Positions 5,357-11,954 of a DNA stretch of 15,113 bases are shown in pieces. Location of the stretch: assembly GCA_944350395.1 (NCBI GenBank), contig CALVPA010000030.1:1-15113 (forward strand), in the 5' to 3' direction. The notes beneath the pieces were generated by a model. That model was not told where the DNA came from and made no database searches. It saw nothing but the letters and a program-made list of their open reading frames with translations. The DNA is from an uncultured Bacilli bacterium (GTDB lineage Bacteria; Bacillota_I; Bacilli_A; RF39; UBA660). The translations under genes were made by a program, and so were the position numbers. Position 1 is the first letter of the stretch, and the number at the start of each line of letters is the position of its first letter.

Positions 5357-6502
5357 TTATACAGTTTTTTGACCAGATTCGTCAAAAGAGACTGATCTAT
5401 TAAAAGATTTTCCCATTATTTTATAAACTTTTTCTCTATATTTTTTTAGCGCATTTATAGTTATTGTTGTATATTCTTCTATACTCAATTTAAAAAATGC
5501 TGCTACTGATTCTGAAGAAAAGTTTCTATCTTCAAAATATCTCATTTTTAAGAGTAATATAATTGCTTCTTTAATAGTAAACATTTTTAAATATTTTTTA
5601 AATTTTGGTTGTCTAAGCACTTTTAATATATCTAAATAATGTTCTGCTGTAAATTCTTGCTTTTCTTCTTTAACAATGCCGTTTGACTGTGCTACTGAGC
5701 TAAGTTGGAAATGTTTCCAAATATCTAATAAAATCTGTTCTTCTTCCAATAAAGGCATTGCAATATATGGAAGTTTATTCGATTTTGTATCAACACATCT
5801 ATCTTTTGTACTATGTTTTATGTCATCAAATTCCATCGGTAAATTTATTACTCCCATCTCATTTAATTGTTGGCCTAATTTTTCTACATTCTTGCCGATC
5901 GCTCTAGATACAGTAGATGGTGTTAAATTAAGACGGCTAGCTATGCTTTTTTGAGAGTGCATAATTCCATCATAAAACCCAAAATGTAAAAGCATAATTT
6001 CACTATCTCTAAGCGGTAATTGATAAACTAATCCCCTTACAATTTTTAAAATTTCTGATTTTTCCATATCCTTAGCTATATTTGTACCGCTACTTATAGT
6101 GTCTATTATTTTAAAATTAGTACCATCTTTATAGTTTACTGTATTTCCATCTAAACTGACATTTTGAGCATCTCTACTATATTTTCTCAAAAATAAAATT
6201 ATTTCATTATCGATACATTTTGCAGCGTATGTGGAAAATTCAAATCCTTTTTGATAATCGAAAGTGTCAACAGCCTTTATTAAACCTATTAATCCAACTG
6301 ATACTAATTCTTGTTTATCACAATTGCTAGTCTGCAATTTATGCGTAATTTCAAATATGACCAATTTAATATTGTGAGTTATTAATTTTTCTCTAGCTTC
6401 TGAAGAACCGTTTTTAAATTCTTTAAAAAGCTTTTTTTGGTCCTCATTAGTTAGTCTATTTGGTAATCCGTCTAAATCGACAAATAATTCCCTAATTCCC
6501 AT
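5357..6502 (-). CDS. SigE/SigK-like sigma factor with a C-terminal extension carrying a second HTH
   Basis: A 381-residue sigma-70 family protein, far longer than SigE or SigK (about 230-240). Residues 17-107 form region 2, with HNIKLVIFEI, ELVSVGLIGLIKAVDTFD and STYAAKCIDNEIILFLRK. The latter is the mother-cell (SigE/SigK) type rather than the forespore type (FSTYAVPMIIGE). SLDGNTVNYKDG (116-127) matches the SigK/SigE linker. Region 4 is at about 160-212, with a diverged HTH (SQKSIASRLNLTPSTVSRA, 183-201). After a 90-residue linker, residues 309-360 again resemble region 4 (AIILLLKMRYFEDRNFSSESVAAFFKLS). No long pro-sequence precedes GLPNRL. The ATG has AAAGGGG upstream and a strong SigA promoter. 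It may be a diverged late mother-cell sigma factor or another regulator. The fold is clear; the role is inferred. Confidence 0.85.
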   Translation of the reverse strand: MGIRELFVDLDGLPNRLTNEDQKKLFKEFKNGSSEAREKLITHNIKLVIFEITHKLQTSNCDKQELVSVGLIGLIKAVDTFDYQKGFEFSTYAAKCIDNEIILFLRKYSRDAQNVSLDGNTVNYKDGTNFKIIDTISSGTNIAKDMEKSEILKIVRGLVYQLPLRDSEIMLLHFGFYDGIMHSQKSIASRLNLTPSTVSRAIGKNVEKLGQQLNEMGVINLPMEFDDIKHSTKDRCVDTKSNKLPYIAMPLLEEEQILLDIWKHFQLSSVAQSNGIVKEEKQEFTAEHYLDILKVLRQPKFKKYLKMFTIKEAIILLLKMRYFEDRNFSSESVAAFFKLSIEEYTTITINALKKYREKVYKIMGKSFNRSVSFDESGQKTV

Positions 6503-6534
6503 ATAAAATCCCCTTTTTAATAGTTGTAGGGGTG

Positions 6535-6563
6535 ATTATACTACTTTTTGAATTTTTTTGCAA
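6535..6563 (-). promoter_or_regulatory. SigA promoter of the extended sigma factor gene
   Basis: On the minus strand TTGCAA (6558-6563) and a perfect TATAAT (6535-6540) are 17 bases apart, 32 bases before the ATG. This is a vegetative-type promoter, not the SigE type expected for a canonical sigK gene. Confidence 0.78.
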
Positions 6564-6565
6564 CT

Positions 6566-6588
6566 AAAAAAGACTTAAACAAGTCTTT
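6566..6588 (-). terminator. Rho-independent terminator of the polysaccharide deacetylase
   Basis: In minus-strand RNA AAAGACTT pairs with AAGTCTTT around GTTT, and the U run continues. It lies 19 bases after the deacetylase stop and just upstream of the sigma gene promoter. Confidence 0.78.
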
Positions 6589-6607
6589 AATTTGAAAAAA
6601 TCTTTAT

Positions 6608-7837
6608 TTATTTTGCGTTTCTATATGAAGAACCAGCGCTTAGAGTAATTCCTTTTAATTCCATGAGCTCGCTTACTGTAACTATTTGATATCCCCTTTT
6701 ATATAATTCTGGAATAACTTTTTTTACTGCTTCGCTTGTAGTTTTATAAAGACTGTGCATTAGTACTATATCGCCATCAGATACATCTTTCAATATGGCT
6801 TCACATATTTTGTCGACGTCTCTACTCTGCCAATCTAGCGTATCTATGCTCCAAAGTATTGAAGGCATTCCTATTGTTAACAGTACAGTTTTATTTATAG
6901 AGCCGTATGATGGTCTAAAGAGTTTTAACTCTTGTCCCGTAAGAGCTTTAAATGTTTCATTAGTCTTTACTATTTCTTCCCTCATAGCTTCTGTCGACAG
7001 TTTTGTCATCGATTTGTGGTCATATGTATGATTACCCACTTCCATGCCATTATCTAGCATTTTTTGAATGCTAGATGTATAATTGTTTATTCTATTACCT
7101 ACTACAAAGAACGTCGCCTTTGAATGGCTTGCTACGAGCGTATCTATAATCTCTAAATCATATGTACTGGGCCCGTCGTCAAAAGTGAAAGCTATTGTTT
7201 TTTTGTTTTTATCTAATGTATATGTCTCATTCTCATAAGCATCGTCATAACTCATATTATAAACTAAATCATTTTTTATTTCGTTATTATTTATTTTTAT
7301 AGATGCACTGCCATAATCTACTGTATCGTAATAAGCGACTATCTCATTATCTTTAATATTGTAGGCACCATTTAGAGTAGATATCTCATCTGTTACAAAT
7401 GTCGGGTATTTTAAATTGAGAAGTCTTTTTACGTTAGAATCGAAGTCTTCACTATTTTTAACTACGGTTTCAAAACCTAACTTTTCTTTTTTTACATAAT
7501 CGTATAAAACGCTTTGCGGTTTCCCACAGTTTAAGTAAATATTTACTTTATCAGATCCAATTTTATATACACTATATTCTAAATTTTCACATGAATTGTT
7601 TTCAATATATTCATTTACGATCTGATTTAATTCGTCATTATACTTAAATTCTGGTTTTTTATAACTATTATTTTCAGTTGATACTTCGACATCCTCATAT
7701 GCAACATTATAAAATCCAACATTGGTTACGGCACTAATTTTTACTATGAGCTTTGCCCTTATTAAATTTACAAGAATGATCATCATTATTCCAACTATCA
7801 AAAATCTCATTATAATTTTTAAACGATGTACTTCCAT
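6608..7837 (-). CDS. Membrane-anchored polysaccharide (peptidoglycan-type) deacetylase, NodB domain
   Basis: Predicted to remove acetyl groups from N-acetylated cell-wall glycan outside the cell. The 409 residues comprise a short cytosolic start, one membrane segment (about 9-26), an extracellular N-terminal domain (about 60-205) without a recognised name, and a NodB homology domain (about 212-396). Metal and catalytic motifs are intact: TFDDGP with D220 and D221, NHTYDH with H270 and H274, FRPSYGS with R308, WSIDTLDW (329-336) and VLMHS with H361. Motif 3 has Ser where Pro is usual (RPPYG). The layout resembles PgdA-type enzymes. A sporulation enzyme such as PdaA is an alternative, and the substrate cannot be fixed from sequence. 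The gene stands alone with GAGG 6 bases before the ATG and a terminator after it. Confidence 0.9.
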   Translation of the reverse strand: MEVHRLKIIMRFLIVGIMMIILVNLIRAKLIVKISAVTNVGFYNVAYEDVEVSTENNSYKKPEFKYNDELNQIVNEYIENNSCENLEYSVYKIGSDKVNIYLNCGKPQSVLYDYVKKEKLGFETVVKNSEDFDSNVKRLLNLKYPTFVTDEISTLNGAYNIKDNEIVAYYDTVDYGSASIKINNNEIKNDLVYNMSYDDAYENETYTLDKNKKTIAFTFDDGPSTYDLEIIDTLVASHSKATFFVVGNRINNYTSSIQKMLDNGMEVGNHTYDHKSMTKLSTEAMREEIVKTNETFKALTGQELKLFRPSYGSINKTVLLTIGMPSILWSIDTLDWQSRDVDKICEAILKDVSDGDIVLMHSLYKTTSEAVKKVIPELYKRGYQIVTVSELMELKGITLSAGSSYRNAK

Positions 7838-7853
7838 AAATTACCTCGATTCC

Positions 7854-7862
7854 ATTATATCA
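7854..7862 (-). promoter_or_regulatory. Possible extended -10 promoter of the deacetylase gene
   Basis: On the minus strand TGATATAAT (TGN plus perfect TATAAT) lies 16 bases before the ATG. No good -35 is seen. Transcription would start almost on the SD site, leaving a leader of only about ten bases, which weakens the call. Confidence 0.3.
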
Positions 7863-7891
7863 TTATTTTGCCCAAAAAAGTAAAAAAGATA

Positions 7892-7920
7892 TTGCACGAG
7901 TGTAAAATTTATGTTATTAT
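7892..7920 (+). promoter_or_regulatory. Promoter of the tRNA pair
   Basis: TTGCAC (7892-7897) and TATTAT (7915-7920) are 17 bases apart. They end 12 bases before the first tRNA. Confidence 0.68.
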
Positions 7921-7932
7921 TAAGTAGTCGAT

Positions 7933-8009
7933 GGATCTTTAGCTCAGTTGGTTAGAGCATCCGGCTCATAACCGGGCGGTCGTAGGTTCGAGTCCTACAA
8001 GATCCACCA
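7933..8009 (+). tRNA. tRNA with CAU anticodon, probably tRNA-Ile2 (lysidine type)
   Basis: Acceptor GGATCTT pairs with AAGATCC, with discriminator A and encoded CCA. The D arm is AGCTCAGTTGGTTAGAGC, the anticodon loop CTCATAA and the T loop TTCGAGT. The body (CTTTAGCTCAG, CCGGCTCATAACCGG, GGTCGTAGG) resembles Firmicutes and Mollicutes tRNA-Ile2, whose C34 is changed to lysidine by TilS so that it reads AUA. It does not match the usual elongator Met form with GGTTCATACC. An initiator is excluded by a paired first acceptor position. Met remains possible. AUA is a very common codon in this window. Confidence 0.9.
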
Positions 8010-8017
8010 TTTTTATT

Positions 8018-8101
8018 GCAGGTATGGCGGAATTGGCAGACGCGCTAGACTTAGGATCTAGTGGTTACACCGTGCAGGTTCAAGTCCTGTTACCTGCACC
8101 A
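8018..8101 (+). tRNA. tRNA-Leu (anticodon UAG)
   Basis: An 84-base class II tRNA. Acceptor GCAGGTA pairs with TACCTGC, with discriminator A and encoded CCA. The anticodon stem CTAGA/TCTAG encloses CTTAGGA, anticodon TAG, which reads CUN leucine codons. The variable arm is short for leucine (about TGGTTACACCG). It starts 8 bases after the preceding tRNA, so one transcript is expected. Confidence 0.96.
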
Positions 8102-8112
8102 TTTAAAAAAAT

Positions 8113-8147
8113 AAACTCAAGCAGTCTAATAGCTTGAGTTTTATTTT
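8113..8147 (+). terminator. Rho-independent terminator of the tRNA pair
   Basis: AAACTCAAGC pairs with GCTTGAGTTT around a 9-base loop (8123-8131) and is followed by TATTTT. It lies 12 bases after tRNA-Leu. Confidence 0.85.
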
Positions 8148-8202
8148 AGAATATTTGTTTAATTTAGTGCATACTATTTTAAATAATTAGAAAGGATAAT
8201 AG

Positions 8203-8535
8203 ATGATAACATTAGAATTTAAAGGAGATAATATAGAAAAATTTGTCGATGAAATTTATCTGAATACTGAAAAAGGAGAATCCGTTATCGCTTCGATGTA
8301 TGGATATAAAGCTATAGTCTATGCTAATTCGACTAGAGAAGCGATTAGACAGGGAATATCTAAAAAGTTAAAAGATATTAAAAATTTAGAAATAAATTTG
8401 GATTTACTTAGAAAATATTCCAAATTAAATGAAGATGCCATATCGAGAATAGCTAAAAAATTGACTCCAGAGGAAATTTCAGATTTGTGTTTAGAATGCG
8501 GTTTGATTTCTAACCAAACTAAAAAGACCATTTAG
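8203..8535 (+). CDS. Hypothetical 110-residue protein
   Basis: Not recognised. A 110-residue soluble protein without membrane segment or signal peptide. The first 40 residues look like short beta strands (MITLEFKGDN, ESVIASMYGYKAIVYAN). The rest is helical and ends in LTPEEISDLCLECGLISNQ. The two cysteines (LCLECG) are too few for a usual metal site. A good SD (AGAAAGGA) lies 7 bases before the ATG. No convincing promoter is seen in the 60 bases before it, only TTGTTT-17-TTTAAA, so read-through from the tRNA transcript may contribute. It is the only protein-coding plus-strand gene outside RNase J. Its stop codon lies within a terminator shared with the convergent neighbour. Confidence 0.78.
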   Translation: MITLEFKGDNIEKFVDEIYLNTEKGESVIASMYGYKAIVYANSTREAIRQGISKKLKDIKNLEINLDLLRKYSKLNEDAISRIAKKLTPEEISDLCLECGLISNQTKKTI

Positions 8536-8543
8536 GTCTTTTT
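8521..8543. terminator. Bidirectional terminator shared by two convergent genes
   Basis: AAAAAGACC pairs with GGTCTTTTT around ATTTA, giving U runs on both strands. It contains the TAG stop of the plus-strand gene (8533-8535) and overlaps the TAA stop of the minus-strand gene (8542-8544), so both genes end inside it. Confidence 0.85.
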
Positions 8544-8958
8544 ATTTGTTTAACATATTTAATAAATCTATTTTGAACATATCTTTAGCTACATTTTGTT
8601 TACTAATCATTACACCTTTATATGTAGTGAGTTCAGCCATATGCCCTTCTAACAGTATATCTGATGGCGTAATAGTATCTAAAAGGACTGTCCCTTGTTC
8701 TGGATATACTATATAATGTAATTTTACATCGCCATGAACCTGACTAAACATATGGTCGCTCGGAAGTTTTAATTCGTATGTAACTGTTTTTTTCTCTTTA
8801 TCTGTCGAAATTTTATCACCTAAAAACTTACCACTTCTAAATGCGGGATAGTATTCAAAATTCAACTTTTTATAGGCGAGCATATTATATTTCTTTAGTG
8901 CTCTTTCTAACTTGTGATACTCATTTTCATTGACGTAATCGAGAATGAATCCTTTCAT
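8542..8958 (-). CDS. Hypothetical 138-residue protein, strongly promoted single gene
   Basis: Not recognised. A 138-residue protein with no membrane segment or signal peptide. A helical N-terminal part (YVNENEYHKLERALKKYNM) is followed by a beta-rich middle (KTVTYELKLPSD, DVKLHYIVYPEQ, TVLLDTITPSD) and a helical end. The pattern of alternating strands suggests a compact alpha/beta domain. The SD AGGGGGA lies just before the ATG at 8958, and another GGG run lies 8 bases further up. Two near-consensus SigA promoters precede it, which is exceptional in this window and suggests high or multiply controlled expression. The gene is monocistronic and ends in a shared bidirectional terminator. No function can be assigned. 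Confidence 0.82.
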   Translation of the reverse strand: MKGFILDYVNENEYHKLERALKKYNMLAYKKLNFEYYPAFRSGKFLGDKISTDKEKKTVTYELKLPSDHMFSQVHGDVKLHYIVYPEQGTVLLDTITPSDILLEGHMAELTTYKGVMISKQNVAKDMFKIDLLNMLNK

Positions 8959-8984
8959 AAAAATTCCCCCTTATTCCCTTAATT

Positions 8985-9002
8985 AGTGCGTATTTTAGCA
9001 CT
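8985..9002. promoter_or_regulatory. Operator-like inverted repeat over the proximal promoter
   Basis: AGTGC, eight bases, then GCACT. The repeat covers the -10 of the proximal promoter of the 138-residue gene. A protein bound here would block that promoter. The arms are short, so chance is possible. Confidence 0.35.
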
Positions 9003-9020
9003 TTTTGTGGGATTTGTCAA
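8992..9020 (-). promoter_or_regulatory. Proximal SigA promoter of the 138-residue gene
   Basis: On the minus strand a perfect TTGACA (9015-9020) and TAAAAT (8992-8997) are 17 bases apart. The -10 is 33 bases before the ATG. Confidence 0.78.
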
Positions 9021-9055
9021 ATTAGGTTCTTATTATCATATTTTTTAGGAATTTA

Positions 9056-9084
9056 ATTATAACATTTTATAACTTGTAAGTCAA
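9056..9084 (-). promoter_or_regulatory. Distal SigA promoter of the 138-residue gene
   Basis: On the minus strand TTGACT (9079-9084) and a perfect TATAAT (9056-9061) are 17 bases apart, with TGT before the -10 (extended -10). It lies 64 bases upstream of the proximal promoter. The remaining intergenic sequence (8959-9104) shows no other feature and no clear terminator for the DUF2207 gene. Confidence 0.72.
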
Positions 9085-9104
9085 TATTTTGACAGGGGTT
9101 TGGA

Positions 9105-11045
9105 TTAAAATCCGTGGCCTGATCCGCCTCCTCCGCCAAATCCTCCACCACTAGAGAATCCTCCGCCAAATCCACTTCCACTGCTAAAACTAGATTTAGC
9201 GTTTTCTGCATTTATTAGGGAAGTACCTTTATTATAAGCATGTGATATACTGTGATCTAATCTGTCTCCAATATATATGTTGTGATAATATAGAGGACGA
9301 TAACTATTGTATACTGTAGTATCTCCCATTTCCGATAGTTTTATATTCATCGCTTTTTGTACTTCTTTTGCAAGACCAAATACGGTCGCATATACGAGAT
9401 ATTTTTCCCACAACTTTATCTCTGGCACTTCTTTATTAGAAAATGAACCAAAATCTTTTAGGAAATTTTTAAATGCATTCCATTTAAGATAATGTTCCCT
9501 TCCCTTTTTGGTCCATTTCTTAAATGTATTAGTATATATCAAAAGTACTATACTCATTACTACGATTAAAATTATTAAAACAGTATTTCCTATATTAAAG
9601 TAAATATTCAAAAACATGATTATCATACCCAATATAAAGTATACGAATCCTATAATCTTTGCTGTAGATATGTCCTCGAAGAAATTTTCACTCTCGGCAT
9701 CCATCACTACTTGATTTTTCCAAGAATTGTATTTATTTACAAAAGACCTACTAGTACTTACATTTGAGCTATAATTTTCTATCTGTTTTAATGTAACTAT
9801 ACTATTTTTTCCAACAACACTAAAGAGGAGATCTAATATTATATTTTCTGCTTTGCTCACATTATCTCTATTTTTAAGTATCAGTTTTAAATCGTCTTTA
9901 GAGTTAGATATTTCCTCTATTTCAATGTTCTTTTTATATATCAAATTCATAATTGAAGCACTGAGCGCTTTGTTAGAGATATTTTTTTCCATAAGATATT
10001 CTATGACTTCTACGCTATAGTCTCCAGTAAATTCTCTATAATATTTTGCCGTAAAGTTTACGTTGTGTTCTCTATCATATTTTCTATATAGATATATCCA
10101 AAGTAGAACAATACCGATTAAATATATGATGCTTATTCCATATATGCCATAATAGACAATTTTTATCATCTTTCTTTGAGAATTAGCATCGTTAGCTCTT
10201 TCTGTCTCTACTTCAATTATTTTATCTAAAGCATCAATGCCACTATTATTTAAAAAGGAAGATGCGACAGACATGAGAGACTTATCGAAAGTCATTCTTA
10301 TGTCTACTCCTTTGCCAAATTCTACATCATTTACGGTAGCTAACACACCTTTATAAAGAATATTCCCATCGTCATCCTTCGCATCACTAATCCCTGAAAT
10401 GTTTCCGTTTAACGAACCGTGAGCCCAAAATCTAAACTTATCATCTGTACATGATCCTGGAATCGTAAGCTGAATATTGACACTTTCTACTGGATCGAAA
10501 TCTTGTGGCAAAAATGTCCAATAAATTTCTGCTATATCGTTATGCAAAACTACTGCTTGGTCTATGTAGTAATCGAACAAATATACAATGTAACCGCTTT
10601 TGTTTGGATTGTATACTTTTACATCGATTCCATCTTCAGTTTCTCTAGAAGTATAGACTCCTGAATTCCCACTTACTGCAGATACCGTTTCATTAAAATC
10701 TTTATAATCTTCATCAAAAATATTCCACCCGATTTGGTCCTCACTTATATTAAATGCTGATACTAGAGATAAACTTACACCTCTTGCATTGTATATTGAA
10801 CTGTTAGCAAAATCTATCTCTCCACTAGTCCAATCCTTAAGAGCACTGTTTTTATAATTTATGACTCTTTCAAATCCATTTAATGAGCCTTCTATAATGA
10901 TTGCTTCTTTTATATGCATACTTCCCATAAAATCGATCGAACTATCGATGTACACATCTTTTACATCGTAATCAACTTCACTAACTGCAAGGACGCTCAA
11001 TGGGGCTATAATTGATAGCACTAAGAATAATATTATCTTTTTCAT
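9105..11045 (-). CDS. DUF2207 family membrane protein with glycine-rich C-terminus
   Basis: A 646-residue exported membrane protein of the DUF2207 family, whose function is unknown. A signal peptide (1-20, MKKIILFLVLSIIAPLSVLA) leads to a large extracellular domain (about 21-290). One membrane segment follows (294-320), then a cytosolic part (321-462) and two membrane segments (463-481 and 486-505). A further domain has LWEKYLVYATVFGLAKEVQKAM (545-566), a family hallmark. The tail (618-646) is nearly all Gly, Ser and Phe. DUF2207 proteins are commonly encoded beside lemA, as here (41-base gap). A membrane partnership with LemA is inferred. The ATG has AGGTG 5-6 bases upstream, directly after an internal terminator-like hairpin. 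The stop lies in GGATTTTAATCC. Confidence 0.88.
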   Translation of the reverse strand: MKKIILFLVLSIIAPLSVLAVSEVDYDVKDVYIDSSIDFMGSMHIKEAIIIEGSLNGFERVINYKNSALKDWTSGEIDFANSSIYNARGVSLSLVSAFNISEDQIGWNIFDEDYKDFNETVSAVSGNSGVYTSRETEDGIDVKVYNPNKSGYIVYLFDYYIDQAVVLHNDIAEIYWTFLPQDFDPVESVNIQLTIPGSCTDDKFRFWAHGSLNGNISGISDAKDDDGNILYKGVLATVNDVEFGKGVDIRMTFDKSLMSVASSFLNNSGIDALDKIIEVETERANDANSQRKMIKIVYYGIYGISIIYLIGIVLLWIYLYRKYDREHNVNFTAKYYREFTGDYSVEVIEYLMEKNISNKALSASIMNLIYKKNIEIEEISNSKDDLKLILKNRDNVSKAENIILDLLFSVVGKNSIVTLKQIENYSSNVSTSRSFVNKYNSWKNQVVMDAESENFFEDISTAKIIGFVYFILGMIIMFLNIYFNIGNTVLIILIVVMSIVLLIYTNTFKKWTKKGREHYLKWNAFKNFLKDFGSFSNKEVPEIKLWEKYLVYATVFGLAKEVQKAMNIKLSEMGDTTVYNSYRPLYYHNIYIGDRLDHSISHAYNKGTSLINAENAKSSFSSGSGFGGGFSSGGGFGGGGGSGHGF

Positions 11046-11056
11046 CTCTTCACCTC

Positions 11057-11088
11057 AAAAAAAGCTTAACTTTAAATAGCTAAGCTTT
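11057..11088 (-). terminator. Terminator-like hairpin between lemA and the DUF2207 gene
   Basis: In minus-strand RNA AAAGCTTA pairs with TAAGCTTT (8 pairs, extendable inward by G-U, C-G and U-A), followed by a run of U. The lemA stop codon lies in the 5' arm, and the DUF2207 SD follows the U run at once. It probably ends part of the transcripts, giving more lemA than DUF2207 mRNA. Confidence 0.7.
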
Positions 11089-11641
11089 AGAATTCAACTT
11101 TGACGTTTTCTCTTTCAGCTTCATTAGCTTTGAAGAATTCTACTTTTGTAAATTTAAACATATTGGCAATGATGCTGCTAGGAAACATCTCTATCTTATC
11201 GTTTAACTGTAGTGCTGTATCGTTATAGAACTTACGAGCAAAACTGATCTTATCTTCTGTCTCTTTCAGTTGATTTTGTAAATCTTGAAAGTTTTGATTT
11301 GCTTTTAAGTCTGGATAACTCTCTGATAATGCAAACAATTTAGTTATAGCATTCGTTAGTTCATTATCGGCATCCATCGCTTGTTCTTTAGTTCCCGCAG
11401 TTAGATAAGTATTTCTCGCTTTTACTACGTTTTCTAGAGTTTCACTTTCGTGTTTAGTATAACCTTTTACTGTACTAACTAAGTTTGGTATCAAATCGAA
11501 TCTTCTCTTTAATTCGACATCGATTTGACTCCATTGATCGTTAACTCTATTTCTAAGACCTACTAGACTGTTGTAAGTAGATATTCCATATATGAATAGT
11601 AAGAATACTATCACACCTATTACTATAATTGCTATTAACAT
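11087..11641 (-). CDS. lemA: LemA family membrane protein
   Basis: Small membrane-anchored helical protein of the LemA family; the molecular role is not settled. The N-terminus is one membrane segment (about 1-20). The family core follows: YNSLVGLRNRVNDQWSQIDV, then ELKRRFDLIPNLVSTVKGY and ESETLENVVKARN. The C-terminus is YPDLKANQNFQDLQNQL, ISFARKFYNDTALQLNDKIEMFPS and a charged end (EAERENVKVEF). I start at ATG 11641 (184 residues) because GGAGG lies 7 bases before it. The TTG at 11647 would sit only two bases from the SD. It follows ylxM by 18 bases in the ftsY operon. Confidence 0.96.
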   Translation of the reverse strand: MLIAIIVIGVIVFLLFIYGISTYNSLVGLRNRVNDQWSQIDVELKRRFDLIPNLVSTVKGYTKHESETLENVVKARNTYLTAGTKEQAMDADNELTNAITKLFALSESYPDLKANQNFQDLQNQLKETEDKISFARKFYNDTALQLNDKIEMFPSSIIANMFKFTKVEFFKANEAERENVKVEF

Positions 11642-11659
11642 ATTCAATCCTCCTATAAT

Positions 11660-11953
11660 CTATATACTATCATATTTTTCAATTCTTAACAATATATCTG
11701 GTTCTTTTTCAAATTCTTTTTTTAACAGATTTCGCCTTTCATATAATTTTAGACTTTTTTCATAGTATTTCAAAGAATTTTTGACTGCCTTTAACTGTTT
11801 GCTGACTGCATTTTTGCTTATGTTGTGATTTTCGGCAATCTCTTCAATCGTCAAATTTTCAAAGAAGTAATCCATAAAATAGTCTTTCTGTTTATCTGTC
11901 AGTAAACTTCCATATATATCGAAAAGTGCAGAATAATAAATGTTTTCTTCCAT
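11660..11953 (-). CDS. ylxM: YlxM family putative DNA-binding protein (UPF0122)
   Basis: A 97-residue helix-turn-helix protein resembling region 4 of sigma factors. LLTDKQKDYFMDYFFENLTIEEIAE and HNISKNAVSKQLKAVKNSL (about 44-62) form the HTH, followed by a helical C-terminus. YlxM is linked to the signal recognition particle in Firmicutes, usually encoded between ftsY and ffh, and is thought to modulate SRP. Here it starts one base after the ftsY stop (TGATATG), so coupling is likely, with AAGGGA about 11 bases upstream. The gene after it is lemA, not ffh. Confidence 0.92.
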   Translation of the reverse strand: MEENIYYSALFDIYGSLLTDKQKDYFMDYFFENLTIEEIAENHNISKNAVSKQLKAVKNSLKYYEKSLKLYERRNLLKKEFEKEPDILLRIEKYDSI

Positions 11954-11954
11954 A

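Noticed and set aside
6495..6534. CCCCT and AGGGG arms around the SD of the extended sigma gene, resembling the sigG hairpin
   Set aside because: The expected transcription start (near 6528) lies after most of the CCCC arm, so the stem should not be present in the mRNA from the strong promoter. It is also only five pairs.
8985..9002. CIRCE-like heat-shock operator (HrcA site)
   Set aside because: CIRCE is TTAGCACTC-N9-GAGTGCTAA. Here the arms are in the opposite order (AGTGC then GCACT) and shorter, so HrcA binding is not supported.
9085..9110. GGATTTTAATCC at the end of the DUF2207 gene and GTCAA/TTGAC just after it as terminators
   Set aside because: Both stems are only five pairs and neither has a following U run in the direction of transcription.
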